DNA of 64,000 bases. Source: Bufo bufo (lineage: Eukaryota > Chordata > Amphibia > Anura > Bufonidae). Positions within the stretch are counted from its first letter, which is position 1. Each line of letters opens with the position of its first letter. The notes under the pieces are model-generated. The model did not search any database. It saw only the letters and a list, made by a program, of their open reading frames with translations, and was not told the origin of the DNA. Shown here one piece after another: positions 31,821 through 43,372 of this stretch. The DNA is taken from contig NC_053398.1 of assembly GCF_905171765.1 (NCBI RefSeq), positions 49,320,323-49,384,322 on the forward strand, read 5' to 3'. A program made the position numbers and the translations under genes.

Positions 31821-32998
31821 TGTCACGGCTGTGTCATGGTCTCGGTGTTGTTCGCTGTGACACATTAGCCATGCATGCTGTGAGCTTCAGGTCAGTTATT
31901 ATAACGCCTTGGTGTGTGCTGGAGTTATGCTCCTGTCCTGGATTCCATCTGTCCAGTGTGAGGGCCACCTAGTTTGACATCAATGTCATCCCTATGTTAT
32001 GTCCTCTTCCCTTCCCTACATGTCTCTTTGTATGGTGTGGGTTTTGTTGTATGTCTAGTGGTTGTTACATCTCTGGTCTCTTGGTGTTTGTACTCCAGCA
32101 CGTTTGCTAGACATTTCCCCTGTTTGTCTGTGCCTTCGGAAGAGGGCCTCAGGGTTCCCCGGAGAGGGAACCACAAGTCAGTGAGCAGCTATGCCTGGGG
32201 CCACCATGCATCCTGTCCGCATGGGGGTCCAGGCAGTTTCTAGTTCGCTGGATTCCGTGTTTTTTGTTTTTTGTGCTGTGTCTGTGCTGTTTCCTGTTAG
32301 GTGATCTGGTTCCAGTAGAGAGGCAGGGGTTCCAGTCGTTGTTGCCGTGGAAAGTAAGTGCTTGATCTGGGCTCTATTCAGTTGCTGTTCACTGACTTTC
32401 CCTTCCTTACATCTAGGCCGGTAGAGACTCCTGTTCTTCCGTGTCCTGGAGGAACAGGATGTCTCAGGCTCTGACATTATCCCTATGGCTATTCAGGGAT
32501 TCCAGGGTCCGAGGTTCCTGGGTATGAGCCGTCCTACCTTCTGGGTCCGATCATATGGGTAGGAGTCAGGGCCAGGATTAGGGTGCCAGGAAGTGACCTG
32601 CTCCCTTTTCCCAGTGTCCAGGCCTAGTAGCTGCCTTGTTTACCTCAATTTATATGGTGGGGAGTTTCCCCCACTCCCCACCATGACTGTATGTCAAACT
32701 AGGTGGGCCTCAAACTGGACAGAAAGAATCTCCAGCACAGGAGCAAAACTCCAGCACACACCAAGGCTGGATTACAACTGACCTCAAGCTCACAGCACCA
32801 GAATAAGTAGAGCCCTGAAGCCACACCCAGAACACACCTAACCAGGGAATCAACCCCTCCCGCACCAGACAGGAAAGTAACCAAGATATAAGGGGCAGTG
32901 CACACACATGCTGAATAAATGACACGTTGCCCCTGGCAACCAGTATGCACGGCTAATGTGTCAGTGGACAACACCGAGACCATGACACAGCTGTGACA
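31821..32998. mobile_element. LTR-type repeat with inverted ends
   Basis: The left end TGTCACGGCTGTGTCATGGT and the right end, whose complement is TGTCACAGCTGTGTCATGGT, are copies of one sequence in opposite orientation; similarity continues inward (GGTCTCGGTGTTGT, TTGGTGTGTGCTGGAGTT). Flanking 5-mers are ACCAC and ATCAC. It sits in a small palindrome of the CTGCAGCCA type. LTRs of an ordinary element are direct repeats, so this is a rearranged pair or a foldback element with LTR-like ends. The central 0.7 kb has no coding domain that I recognise. Confidence 0.6.
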
Positions 32999-33003
32999 AT
33001 CAC

Positions 33004-33453
33004 TGGCTGCAGTGATGACCTCAGTGTTGTTCTCTGCAGCTTGTAATTGGCAGCAGCAGTCAGGTTGCGTCAAAACATTTTCACCAGATCCCTGTGAACA
33101 GAGACTGACAAGGGACTTGTGAATCTTTGGCATGGAAGAGCAGAGGATTGTCAAGGTATGTATTACTCTGTTTTATTTTCAAATGTTTTAATTTCAGGTT
33201 GACATAATAAAGGAGTACATACAGTGTGATATGAAAAGTAGTACTTTACAGCATCCTTTACAGCAAGTCTTCAGTAAAAGTCCCAAGATAGACAATCAGA
33301 CGAGGGGGAAAGAAGAGGGGAAAGGGAAAGGGAAAGGATGAGTTATGGGGGATTAGTAGTACAGAAATCATAACTTGACTCCTTGCAAACTGCAGGGTGA
33401 ATAGAACATAACAGTAGCCCAACATGTTCACCTCTCCTCCACAGTTAGTGGAT
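33004..33453. other. Spacer with simple GGGAAA repeats
   Basis: 33160-33290 resembles an AT-rich LINE 3' tail but has no coding motif. 33303-33340 has a short purine run (GGGAAAGGGAAAGGGAAAGG). No gene supported. Confidence 0.35.
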
Positions 33454-33456
33454 TTA

Positions 33457-33870
33457 GGCTACTTTCACACTTGCGGCAGAGTGATCCGGCAAGCAGTTCC
33501 GTCGCCGGAACTGCCTGCCTGATCCGGCAATCTGCATGCAAACGGACAGCATTTGTAGCAGATCCATCTTACAAATGCATTGCAAGAACGGATCCGTCTC
33601 TCCGGATGTCATCCAGAGAAACGGATCAGTTATATATATTTTTTCACGATTTTACTGGTCTGCGGATGACATCCGGAGAGACGGATCCCTTCTTGCAATG
33701 CATTTTTAAGACGGTATTTCCTCTGTCCAAAACGCAGTTCAGTGACTGAACTGAAGACATCCTGATGCATCCTGAACGGATTTCTCTCCATTCAGAATGC
33801 ATGGGGATGAAACTAATCAGTTCTTTTCCGGTATTGAGCACCTATGTCAGAACTCAGTGCCGGAAAAGAA
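33457..33870. mobile_element. Harbinger-type palindromic MITE, right end lost
   Basis: After TTA (33454-33456) the sequence GGCTACTTTCACACTTGCGG starts a MITE of the same general type as the one at 23880. Its body is an imperfect palindrome (arms with CGGATGTCATCC and CGGAGAGACGGATC) centred near 33640. The right terminus is missing; mariner sequence follows. Confidence 0.6.
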
Positions 33871-34169
33871 AAACTCTACAAGGTGGGCCATTTATATGGA
33901 TACACCTTAATAAAATGGGAATGGTTGGTGATATTAACTTCCCGTTTGTGGCACATTAGTATATGTGAGGTGGGAAACTTTTCAAGATGGGTGGTGACCA
34001 TGGCGGCCATTTTGAAGTCAGCCATTTTGAATCCAACTTTAGTTTTTTCAATAGGAAGAGGGTCATGTGACACATCAAACTTATTGGGAATTTCACAAGA
34101 AAAACAATGGTGTGCTTGGTTTTAACGTACCGTTATTCTTTCATGAGTTATTTACAAGTTTCTGACCAC

Positions 34170-34390
34170 TTATAAAATGTGTTCAATGTGCTGCCCATTG
34201 TGTTGGATTGTCAATGCAACCCTCTTCTCCCACTCTTCACACACTGATAGCAACACCGCAGGAGAAATGCTAGCACAGGCTTCCAGTATCCGTAGTTTCA
34301 GGTGCTGCACATATCGTATCTTCACAGCATAGACAATTGCCTTCAGATGACCCCAAAGATAAAAGTCTAAGGGGGTCACTGGATATGCGA
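34170..34390 (-). pseudogene. Inverted second copy of the DD41D transposase end
   Basis: Minus-strand frame with LDFYLWGHLKAIVYAVKI to QHIEHIL, the same 3' portion as 34590-34784 without the frameshift. It is the left arm of the partial palindrome. Upstream catalytic residues are absent. Confidence 0.8.
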
Positions 34391-34392
34391 AA

Positions 34393-34784
34393 TTGCTACA
34401 TGATGATGTGTTTCCCTCTTTATGCACTAAAACTGGCACGTTCCCTGAGTTTTTCCAGCAAGATGGTGCACCACCACATTATGGGTGTCAGGTCCGAGCA
34501 TTCCTAGATGAACAGTTTCCTGGAAAGTGGATTGGTCGTCGTGGGCCAGTTGAATGGCCCCCAAGGTCTCCTGATCTGACCCCCTTAGACTTTTATCTTT
34601 GGGGTCATCTGAAGGAATTGTCTATGCTGTGAAGATACGAGATGTGCAGCACCTTAAACTACGGACACTGGAAGCCTGTGCTAGCATTTCTCCTGCGGTG
34701 TTGCTATCAGTGTGTGAAGAGTGGGAGAAGAGGGTTGCATTGACAATCCAACACAATGGGCAGCACATTGAACACATTTTATAA
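34393..34784 (+). pseudogene. Mariner-type transposase, C-terminal, DD41D spacing
   Basis: Encoded motifs are FFQQDGAPPHYG (second catalytic Asp) and WPPRSPDLTPLDFYLWGHL (third catalytic Asp). By my count 41 residues lie between those two aspartates, the spacing of the DD41D group of Tc1/mariner (rosa-like). A one-base deletion near 34615, compared with the inverted copy on the left arm, shifts the frame; the tail continues in the next frame as IVYAVKIRDVQH to the stop at 34784. The N-terminal half, including the first Asp, is missing. Confidence 0.8.
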
Positions 34785-35039
34785 GTGATCAGAAACTTGT
34801 AAATAACTCATGAAAGAATAAAGTTACGTTAAAACCATGCACACCATTGTGACGAGTTACAAGAAGAAGGTGCGCCAGACGGCCACAGCGCATGTAAGTA
34901 TGCTGCAGAGTAACTGGCCATGGCATACAGGACTCCAGTAGCGTCCTGGCTGCCATGGTAACCGATCGGAGCCCCAGCATTACACTGCTGGGACTCCGAT
35001 CGGAACTGCCGCTGTCACCAATGATGGCGGGGTCTGCAC

Positions 35040-35520
35040 TGCCCACCAATGATTTTAATACAGGGGAGGGGGGAGGGCACACTGCCCACCAATTATTTGA
35101 ATACCTGGGGAGAGGGCACACCAATGATTTTAATACGGGGGGCGGGGGGGTCCGCAATGCCCACCAATGATTTTAATACCTGGGGGGAGGGCACACTGCC
35201 CACTAATGATTTTAATACGGGGGGCGAGGGGGGTCTGCACTGCCCACCAATGATTTTAATACAGGGGAGGGGGGGCACACTGCCCACCAATGATTTTAAT
35301 ACCTGGGGGGGGGCACACTGCCCACCAATGATTTTAATACGGGGGGCAGGGGGGAAGGCCCACTGCCCACCAATGATTTTAATACGGGGGGGAGGGTGCA
35401 CTGCCCACCAATGATTTAATTACCGAGGGGGGGAGGGTGCACTGCCCACCAATGATTTGAATACTGAGGTAGGGGGGAGGGTGCACTGCCCACCAATGAT
35501 TTTAATACCAGGGAGGGCGC
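35040..35520 (+). repeat. G-rich minisatellite, ~36-46 bp unit
   Basis: About 12 units of CCCACCAATGATTTTAATAC followed by a run of 4-8 G, a variable linker and GCACACTG or TGCACTG. The plus strand is G-rich. Apparent proteins on both strands are translations of the repeat. Confidence 0.9.
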
Positions 35521-35890
35521 ACTGGGAGCTGATGGAGATGGTACTGGGGGCTGGTGAGAGGCACTGGGGGCTGATGGAGAGGGTACTGGGGGCTGGTGAG
35601 AGGCACTGGGGGCTGATGGAGAGGCACTGGGGGCTGGTGAGAGGCACTGGGGGCTGATGGAGAGGCACTGGGGGCTGGTGAGAAGCACTGGGAGCTGACG
35701 GAGAGGCACTGGGGGCTGATGGAGAGGCACGGGGCTGATGGAGAGGCACTGGGGGCTGATGGAGAGGCACTGGGGGCTGATGGAGAGGCACTGGGGGCTG
35801 GTGAGAGGCACTGGGAGCTGATGGAGAGGCACTGGGGGCTGATGAAGAGGCTACTGGGGGCTGGTGAGAGGCTACTGAGAGCTGCTATGA
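35521..35890 (+). repeat. Minisatellite, 18-20 bp unit
   Basis: Repeated GAGGCACTGGGGGCTGATG alternating with GAGGCACTGGGGGCTGGTGA, roughly 18 copies. It follows directly on the previous array. Each unit has a G5 run. Confidence 0.9.
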
Positions 35891-36120
35891 GGCATGGGGC
35901 TCTTATCTGGGGTCTGATTGGGGGTCATTCATATTGGGGTCTGAGCTGAGGTGTGATCTGAGGTCTTATTGGGGTCTTATTAATATTGGGGATCTTATTG
36001 GGGCTGTCAGCTGAGGTCTGTTTAACATTGGGGGTCTGATTGGTGGTCTGACCTGAGGTGTAATGAATTTATTTTTTCCGGAGCAGCTTGGAGAAAAAAG
36101 GCCTCACAGTCTTCCACACT

Positions 36121-36232
36121 CCTTCTGCCCGGCCAAGCCTGTCAGCACCCCTGAGGCCAAGCCAACCAGCACCCCTGAGGCCAAGCCTGTCAACACCCCT
36201 GAGGCCAAGCCAGACAGCACCCCTGAGTCTTC
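36121..36232 (+). repeat. 27-bp tandem repeat, four copies
   Basis: Units of GGCCAAGCCTGTCAGCACC plus CCTGA, spaced 27 bp, four copies with substitutions. Located between the G-rich arrays and the hAT right end. Confidence 0.85.
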
Positions 36233-36689
36233 AGAACTGTAAGTAAATTATATATAAGGGGAGCTTATAATATGAAAGAGATGAATTATGGCTCTTCACC
36301 TACACGTGTATCAGCACTAGATATATACCCCTTACTCTCCCTAATACACAAGATACATATCCCTACCTTCTGTCTAATACACATACACACCCCACGATAT
36401 GTACTTTCACCTTCTTGTGTTACAGACCCCTGTACAATTTAACAATCTTCTTTAATACACAGACATTAAGATTCATACATTTTCTACCCTGGCACAAATG
36501 CGTTGCCAGTGACCAACTGTCTGTGCTCAGTCCTACGCGTAACCGTCACAAGTGCATAAGGAGCTGCGGATGTGGCGACGAGGTCCGAGAGGTATGTAGG
36601 GGTGGGAGATCCGGGAGGGGGGGGCCATAAAAATTTTTTGCTATGGGGCCCAGTCATTTCTAGCTACGCCCCTGATCATATCACTAAGA

Positions 36690-39641
36690 TTAGCGGATTG
36701 TTTAGTAAGACCCGCCTCTGATACCAGGAAGTGAGTTGAAAACATTCCTGGATGCATCTTCTAACCTGGAGGGCCAGTATATATATGAAGCTCTCCCAGC
36801 ATGCAAAGAATTGCTTTACATGGATCTCCTTCCTGGAAGAGGCCTCTACTCTGTCCATCTTTATTAAGAAGGAGACTTTCTCAAGAAATAGTGGAGGTGT
36901 GGGGGTCGATCCACGTGTGGAGGATAGTTTTGATTCCTGCTGCTGCTATCAGACATAACAAGGGGTGCAACGTGTGCTAGTCGGGTCAATGTATCCAAAG
37001 ATGGCCCATATACTGTAGGTGCTGCTGAAGTCAAATGGGTGGTGGTAAACGTGTGGATTTTATGCCAGAAAGATTGTATCACCGGGCACAGCCACAAACA
37101 ATGGAAAATGTCTGCTCCTGCCTCTTTACACCGAAAGCAGTTGTCAGATTCAAAGACGCCCACATGGTGGCCTGGAACTGGAGAGATATATGCCCAGTGA
37201 TAAATCTGTAGGATCATCTCCCTGTAGCGGCTGGATCACAAATAACGAAGATTGCATTCCAGAGCCTGATATAGAGTGAACATCGTTAACTGTGGGATGT
37301 CCTTGAGCCATATAACTTTTGCCCATTTACCCTTACCATAGTATAGAGGGGTGTGTAGAAATTTATAGTAGCTAGTGGTATGTGTCCCCTTAGGGTAGGG
37401 TATGTTTGAGGGATGCCTATATAGCTGGGCTGCATTCTCGGGGGGTTAAGTTGGGTAGTAATTTCTGGAGATAGCTGTTGGCTTGTAAATAAGGAAAGAA
37501 GTTAAAACTAATGTTGGGGTATTTAGATTTAAGATCTTCAAATGGTAGAATCTTGTGTATGGTGTGGTGCACCAAGTGACTGATTAGAGTTAGTCCTCCC
37601 TTATGCCAATCGTAGAAATCCCTTCGGGGTGACCCTGCTTGGAAGTGTGGGTTTGCCAGGAGGGTCATTTGTAATGAGCAATGAGGGTGTAAGTTTTTGA
37701 GAACCTCATCTTTTACCAAGCCCACCAGGTTGACATCAGTAGGATGTTCTCTCTGGCCCGCTCTGGAATCTCGCCATATGGGGTATGGAGTAAATTGGTC
37801 AGAGCCAGTCTGGGTATAAAGGTCTGATCCTGACACCTATTTGAGAACATGGATGTATGATGTATCCAGTCTATTGCTATTCTCATCAGAGCTGCGATAT
37901 TATAAGCCCTGATGTTGGGAAAGTTCAGCCTAGGTCGTTGTAAAATAATATAAGGTTTCCTGGGGCGACAACCATGCCAGATAAATTTGCGGTATAAGAA
38001 GTTAATTTTCTTCTCGTCTCTGGGGCGTAAATATACTGGTAGGGAATGTAGAAGATATAGCAGGCGGGGAAATTCCCCCATCTTAAGAAGGTATGCCCGC
38101 CCCATGTATGACAAAGGAAGATGTCGCCAGCCTGCTAGCGTGTCCTCCAGCGTACGCACATAGGGTGCAATATTTGCATTATATAGCTTACCAGGTGATT
38201 AGGTGATCTGTACCCCCAGGTATGATATGGAGTGCGAGCGCCATTGAAAGGGGAAAGGAGCAGTCCATCTCGGTCTTGTGGGCTCTTTAAGGAGCAGAGC
38301 TTCGGATTTATCCAGGTTAAGGGTGTAACCCGAAAGCTGTCCAATATTTATAAGGTCTTGTAGTGTTTGTGGGAGTGTGGTTTCTGGGTGTTTAACAATT
38401 AACAGTATATCGTCGGCAAATACGGCCAGGGCGACTGGAAGACGGTCGTCTTGCGGATAGGTGTTGAGTGGTTGTAGATAATGTAGAAGGGGGTCTAAAG
38501 AAATATTAAAAAGTAGAGGGGAAAGAGGACATCCCTGCCTGGTGCCCCTAAAAATGTCTAGATAGGGGGTGTTGTATCCCTTTACTGTGAGTGTGGTGCG
38601 GACATCCGATTGAATATGGCAGATAAAGTCGGAAAACACGGGGCCAAACCATCTGTGAGATAACGCAGCATTCAAAAACGGCCATGACACATTGTCAAAC
38701 GCCTTTTCGGCATCTAGACTTAGTAGTAGGGGAAAGGGGGCATTATTGTCTTGTGTCTCAAGGGTGGCAGCTATGGCTGCCCTGATGTTTTTAACAGATT
38801 GTCTAGATTTAATGAATCCTCTCTGGGAGGGGGTGTATGATTCTGGGTAGAATATTTTGTAGTCTGTTAGATAGAATTTTCGCCAAGAATTTGTAATCAC
38901 TATTTAAAAGGGAAATGGTTCTATAAGATTGTGGCAGTGAGTGTGACACATCCTTGTTGGGTTTGGGAATCAGTTTTGTCCTGGAGTCTAGAAAAAAGTC
39001 CACCATGGCATGTTGTTTATATATGGAATTATACAGCTGAGTCAGTATAGGGATGATCTCAGGGTTGAGCATTTTGTAATATTCATTACAGAGCCCGTCG
39101 GGACCGGCTGGGGCCTTGTTGTTATTTGGTCCTCAGTAAGAGTGGAAAGGTCAAGAGAATCGAGAAAGGAGGCTATCTTGTCTGGATCTGTTGGGGCAGC
39201 CCTGTAAAGATTATCATAGTACGAGTGAAATATATCCCTAATCTTTCCTGTCTCAGTGGTGGTACTTGCAGTTGCAGGGTCGTACAGGGAGTGGATATGT
39301 ACAAGTTTAGTACGGTTTTGGGCTAGACGTGCCAGGAGACGTCCCGGCCTGTTTGCTTCTCTGTAATAACTATTTTGATCCTGCCGAATCAGCCAAACTG
39401 CCTGGCTTTGGACAAATGATTCTAGCACAGGTTTGGTTTCTTCATATACTCGTTTGGTATAAGAGGAAGGGGAATGTATATATGACTGTTGGGCTTTGAG
39501 TAGGTCTTTATGTAGGGAGGAAAAATTTTCAACCGCCCCTTTGCGTTTCAGGTGTATGTAGTTGATTATATGACCTCTGAGGACCGCCTTAGAGGTTGCC
39601 CATAAAAGTGGCAGGTTGTCTAAATGTTCGATATCGTCCAC
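36690..39641 (-). pseudogene. L1 ORF2: reverse transcriptase and C-terminal region
   Basis: Reverse transcriptase motifs in order on the minus strand are KLIPKPNKDVSHSLPQSYR, LSLDAEKAFDNVSWPFL, GTRQGCPLSPLLFNISL and VFADDILLI (38403-38423). A C-terminal Cys/His motif reads CFRCKEAGADIFHC with LCP following (about 37105-37165). This polymerase would copy the LINE RNA at the nicked target. Frameshifts near 38900, 38170, 37770 and 37250 and stops split it into pieces, so it is dead. The 39042-39641 piece holds the linker between endonuclease and polymerase (HLDNLPLLWATSKAVLRGHI). Confidence 0.9.
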
Positions 39642-39749
39642 AAAATTGCCCAGTGTATTTTGAGGTATTCATGGAACTCATCTGACTTGTAGAGATATGT
39701 GGGAAATTTCCATGACCTAGTTCTGATTTGTGGTTCTAAGCCTTGTATA

Positions 39750-40074
39750 CTACAAGAAAATTTAGACTAGCAAATTCATATACATAGTCACAGGTGCATA
39801 TCCATCAAGCAAACATGGTTGATAAAAAAAAAATGGCTGCACAACATTTTGATCAAATGTGTGTCGGGCCCATCTACCAGGCGACTGTCTGTGGAAGCCA
39901 CCTTGACGCCTGGTAGATGGGCCCGACACACGTTTGATCAAAATGTGTGCTAAAAGCTTCCATTTTTACATTTATAGTAGGTATAATACCACTTTAATTT
40001 AGAATGATCCCCATTTCTCAGCTCTATTGTTTGTATGTGCAAAGTTGTGCAGCCATTTTTTTTATTTTTTTTTA
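39750..40074. mobile_element. Foldback insert with 15-bp target duplication
   Basis: The L1 segment TCTAAGCCTTGTATA occurs at 39735-39749 and again at 40075-40089. The 325 bp between is largely palindromic: GATAAAAAAAAAATGGCTGC with its complement outside, and GTGTCGGGCCCATCTACCAG with its complement inside. It has no coding region. Fifteen bases is too long for most cut-and-paste elements and suits target-primed retroposition, but there is no poly(A) tail in the expected place. Confidence 0.75.
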
Positions 40075-40795
40075 TCTAAGCCTTGTATAGTTATGGTGAT
40101 GGGTGCATGATCCGAAATTGCTATTGCCATGATCGAGGTGTCCTTAACAGAGTGAAAAAGGGATGCTGATGTTAATAGATAGTCGAGTCTTGAGAAGCTA
40201 TCATGTGCTGCCGAATAGAAAGTATATTCTCGGGTGGTGGTGTGTTGGATTCTCCATGGGTCACATAATGAGACCGCTTCCATTAGATTAGTGAGATCTC
40301 TAGAGGACGTTCTAGGTGATGTTTGTAAAGCGGAATTATCTAAAACTGGATATATAGTGGTGTTAAAATCGCCCCCAATGATTAGGTTGAGATCTGACCT
40401 GGGTAGGAGAAGAGCCTGGAGGCTAGCGAAGAAATCTGTGTTCGTTTGATTAGGGGCGTATATGTTTAAAAGTGTATACGACTTCCCCGCTATTTGTATT
40501 TACCGCAGTAAATATCCGCCCAATCTATCCTCCAACTCCTCCTCTACTAATACCCATAAACCTCTACGAAATAGTATGGCTACCCCTCTGGCTTTAGACG
40601 TATAGTCCGACGAGTAGCATCCGTCAAGCCATGCTGCCCGTAGTCCGCTATTAGACCCTCGCCTCCAGTGTGTTTCCTGTAGGATTATTATATCGGGTTT
40701 TGTTCATTTTAAGTGGGTGAGGACCTTTTTACGTTTAATTGGGTTGTTAAGGCCCGCCACGTTCCAGGATATCAATTTAAGTGTGGTGGGGGTAT
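40062..40795 (-). pseudogene. L1 ORF2: apurinic-type endonuclease domain
   Basis: The minus strand encodes LKLISWNVAGLNNPIKRKK near 40775-40720, a QETH segment (metal-binding Glu), GGDFNTTIYPVLDN near 40385-40345, and SRLDYLLTSASLF with ISDHAPI (catalytic SDHxP) near 40170-40095. Several frameshifts and a stop after VLTHLK break it. The domain nicks target DNA to prime reverse transcription. It is separated from the polymerase by the 39750-40074 insert. Confidence 0.85.
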
Positions 40796-41102
40796 TGTAA
40801 TCCCCCGTGTCATGGGGTGTGTATGATGTCATCTGACCTCAAGATAGTGATGTAAAGGTTCAGAGAGTGTGTCATAACTCACCATTCCCCGTCGTCCCAG
40901 CAGCGACAGAGAGCAGAGTTGGAAGACCGAGATGGAGTGCTGAGGGGTCTGCGCGCCGCGGCCAAATGCCTGGAGAAAAAGAACAAAAGGTGATAAATGG
41001 GCCATAAAGAAAACAAAACATGTCAAAAACCATAGAAACAATTGCACATTAGTGCTAACAAAGGTGAGCCTCAGTAAAATTGAGACAACACCCCACATTC
41101 TA

Positions 41103-42664
41103 CAGGGAGTGCAGAATTATTAGGCAAGTTGTATTTTTGAGGATTAATTTTATTATTGAACAACAACCATGTTCTCAATGAACCCAAAAAACTCATTAAT
41201 ATCAAAGCTGAATATTTTTGGAAGTAGTTTTTCGTTTGTTTTTAGTTTTAGCTATTTTAGGGGGATATCTGTGTGTGCAGGTGACTATTACTGTGCTAAT
41301 TATTAGGCAACTTAACAAAAAACAAATATATACCCATTTCAATTATTTATTTTTACCAGTGAAACCAATATAACATCTCAACATTCACAAATATACATTT
41401 CTGACATTCAAAAACAAAACAAAAACAAATCAGTGACCAATATAGCCACCTTTCTTTGCAAGGACACTCAAAAGCCTGCCATCCATGGATTCTGTCAGTG
41501 TTTTGATCTGTTCACCATCAACATTGCGTGCAGCAGCAACCACAGCCTCCCAGACACTGTTCAGAGAGGTGTACTGTTTTCCCTCCTTGTAAATCTCACA
41601 TTTGATGATGGACCACAGGTTCTCAATGGGGTTCAGATCAGGTGAACAAGGAGGCCATGTCATTAGATTTTCTTCTTTTATACCCTTTCTTGCCAGCCAC
41701 GCTGTGGAGTACTTGGACGCGTGTGATGGAGCATTGTCCTGCATGAAAATCAGGTTTTTCAAGAAGGATGCAGACTTCTTCCTGTACCACTGCTTGAAGA
41801 AGGTGTCTTCCAGAAACTGGCAGTAGGACTGGGAGTTGAGCTTGACTCCATCCTCAACCCGAAAAGGCCCCACAAGCTCATCTTTGATGATACCAGCCCA
41901 AACCAGTACTCCACCTCTCACCTTGCTGGCGTCTGAATCGGACTGGAGCTCTCTGCCCTTTACCAATCCAGCCACGGGCCCATCCATCTGGCCCATCAAG
42001 ACTCGCTCTCATTTCATCAGTCCATAAAACCTTAGAAAAATCAGTCTTGAGATATTTCTTGGCCCAGTCTTGACGTTTCAGCTTGTGTGTCTTGTTCAGT
42101 GGTGGTCGTCTTTCAGCTTTCTTACCTTGGCCATGTCTCTGAGTATTGCACACCTTGTGCTTTTGGGCACTCCAGTGATGTTGCAGCTCTGAAATATGGC
42201 CAAACTGGTGGCAAGTGGCATCTTGGCAGCTGCACGCTTGACTTTTCTCAGTTCATGGGCAGTTATTTTGCGCCTTGGTTTTTCCACACGCTTCTTGCGA
42301 CCCTGTTGCCTTTTTTTAATGAAACGCTTGATTGTTCGATGATCACGCTTCAGAAGCTTTGCAATTTTAAGAGTGCTGCATCCCTCTGCAAGATATCTCA
42401 CTATTTTTGACTTTTCTGAGCCTGTCAAGTCCTTCTTTTGACCCATTTTGCCAAAGGAAAGGAAGTTGTCTAATAATTATGCACACCTAATATAGGGTGT
42501 TGATGTCATTAGACCACACCCCTTCTCATTACAGAGATGCACATCACCTAATATGCTTAATTGGTAGTAGGCTTTCGAGCCTATACAGCTTGGAATAAGA
42601 CAACATGCATAAAGAGGATGATGTGGTCAAAATACTCATTTGCCTAATAATTCTGCACGCAGTG
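41103..42664 (-). mobile_element. Tc1/mariner element with DD37E spacing
   Basis: Termini CAGGGAGTGCAGAATTATTA (41103) and the complement of CACTGCGTGCAGAATTATTA (ending 42664), flanked by TA at 41101-41102 and 42665-42666. 1562 bp with one transposase pseudogene. It is inserted upstream of L1 ORF2. DD37E Tc1-like elements of vertebrates have been described under the name TRT; membership is inference. Confidence 0.93.
41430..42446 (-). pseudogene. DD37E transposase, frameshifted
   Basis: Starting at the ATG at 42446 (MGQKKDLTGSEKSKIVRYL), the N-terminal helix-turn-helix region is open to about 42110. A shift moves the frame to the piece with KVLWTDEMRASLDG (first catalytic Asp), and a second shift near 41990 to the piece with FMQDNAPSHASK (second Asp) and CSPDLNPIENLW (Glu). 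I count 37 residues between the last two. The C-terminus KKGGYIGH ends at 41430. A coding length of 339 codons is normal for the family; two frameshifts inactivate it. Confidence 0.9.
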
Positions 42665-42782
42665 TATTACTGCAGGGGTAGTGATACCTGTGGGGCTCCC
42701 ATGTTGGTGAGGTCATGAGCATGAAGAGGTGTGAGGGACCCTCCCAATATGGTGGAATATGCTTCAGTTCTCATGGTCCAGT

Positions 42783-43372
42783 TGTCACGGATTAGGTATG
42801 GAAGAGAACACCACACTGACAACAGGAGGGAAGGGAAAAGCCACTAGGCCTCAATGTTATGGAAAGGGTCACCTCCTATAGAACCCTACTCCTTGCCCTG
42901 ACTCCTATCCATATGGGCACACCCAGAAGGTAGGAATGCCCATACACTGGAACCTGGAGGCCCTGGAGACCCTAAAGAGCCCTATGGGTATTGGCAGGGC
43001 TTGAGAAGACCCATTCCTTCCCAGGTGAAGGAACCAGCATCTCCATGAGGCCTAGTAGCAACAGACAAGAGGAGGGTAAACAATCCACAAGGAAACGTGA
43101 CACTTAACTTCTGTAGAGAGATGGATGAGCAGGATCATCATAGAGGACAACACACCAACTCTTCCAAAACCAAATTAAGCTATCAACCGCATAGTCAGAA
43201 GGGTGAGGTCAGACTATATAGGGGAGGAGTGATGACCACTAAGCTACACCTGAAACAAGGGGTGTGGTCATGAACAGCAACACTGAAGCAAAAGTGACCA
43301 AAGAGACAGCTCCCTTCACTTGTAGCCAGTCTCTTTGATCTTCTGACATCTGTCACGGGAGGGACCGTGACA
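42783..43372 (-). repeat. Gypsy-C 3' LTR
   Basis: 590 bp, TGTCACGGATTAGG to GGACCGTGACA. The end is an internal palindrome (TGTCACGGGAGGGACCGTGA). It is related to the solo LTR at 57846. Polypurine tract follows at 43373. Confidence 0.9.

Larger units (their letters stand above)
33879..34849 (+). mobile_element. Mariner-type element with inverted 3' duplication, truncated
   Basis: A terminus CAAGGTGGGCCATTTATATG follows a TA at 33877-33878. The right side stops at about 34849, short of the expected mirror terminus. Within it, 34150-34380 (minus orientation) and 34570-34790 (plus orientation) are the same transposase 3' end and flank, so the element is a partial palindrome with transposase 3' sequence on both arms. 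Compare the Tc1 derivative at 11279. Confidence 0.75.
34850..36674. mobile_element. hAT element, left end missing, with G-rich minisatellites
   Basis: The right end (36610-36674), read on the minus strand, starts CAGGGGCGTAGCTAGAAATG and continues ACTGGGCCCCATAGC, a hAT terminus common in vertebrate genomes. An 8-mer ATCATATC follows (36675-36682), but no left terminus or duplicate was found; the left border is the mariner fragment. It has a 40-bp hairpin at 34962-35001 (CGATCGGAGCCCCAGC) and three tandem arrays. No transposase sequence. Confidence 0.7.

Noticed and set aside
32699..33154. 151-codon minus-strand frame with hydrophobic Cys-rich stretch
   Set aside because: It crosses the boundary of the LTR-like repeat (32998) and shows no domain; hydrophobic stretches arise from T-rich sequence.
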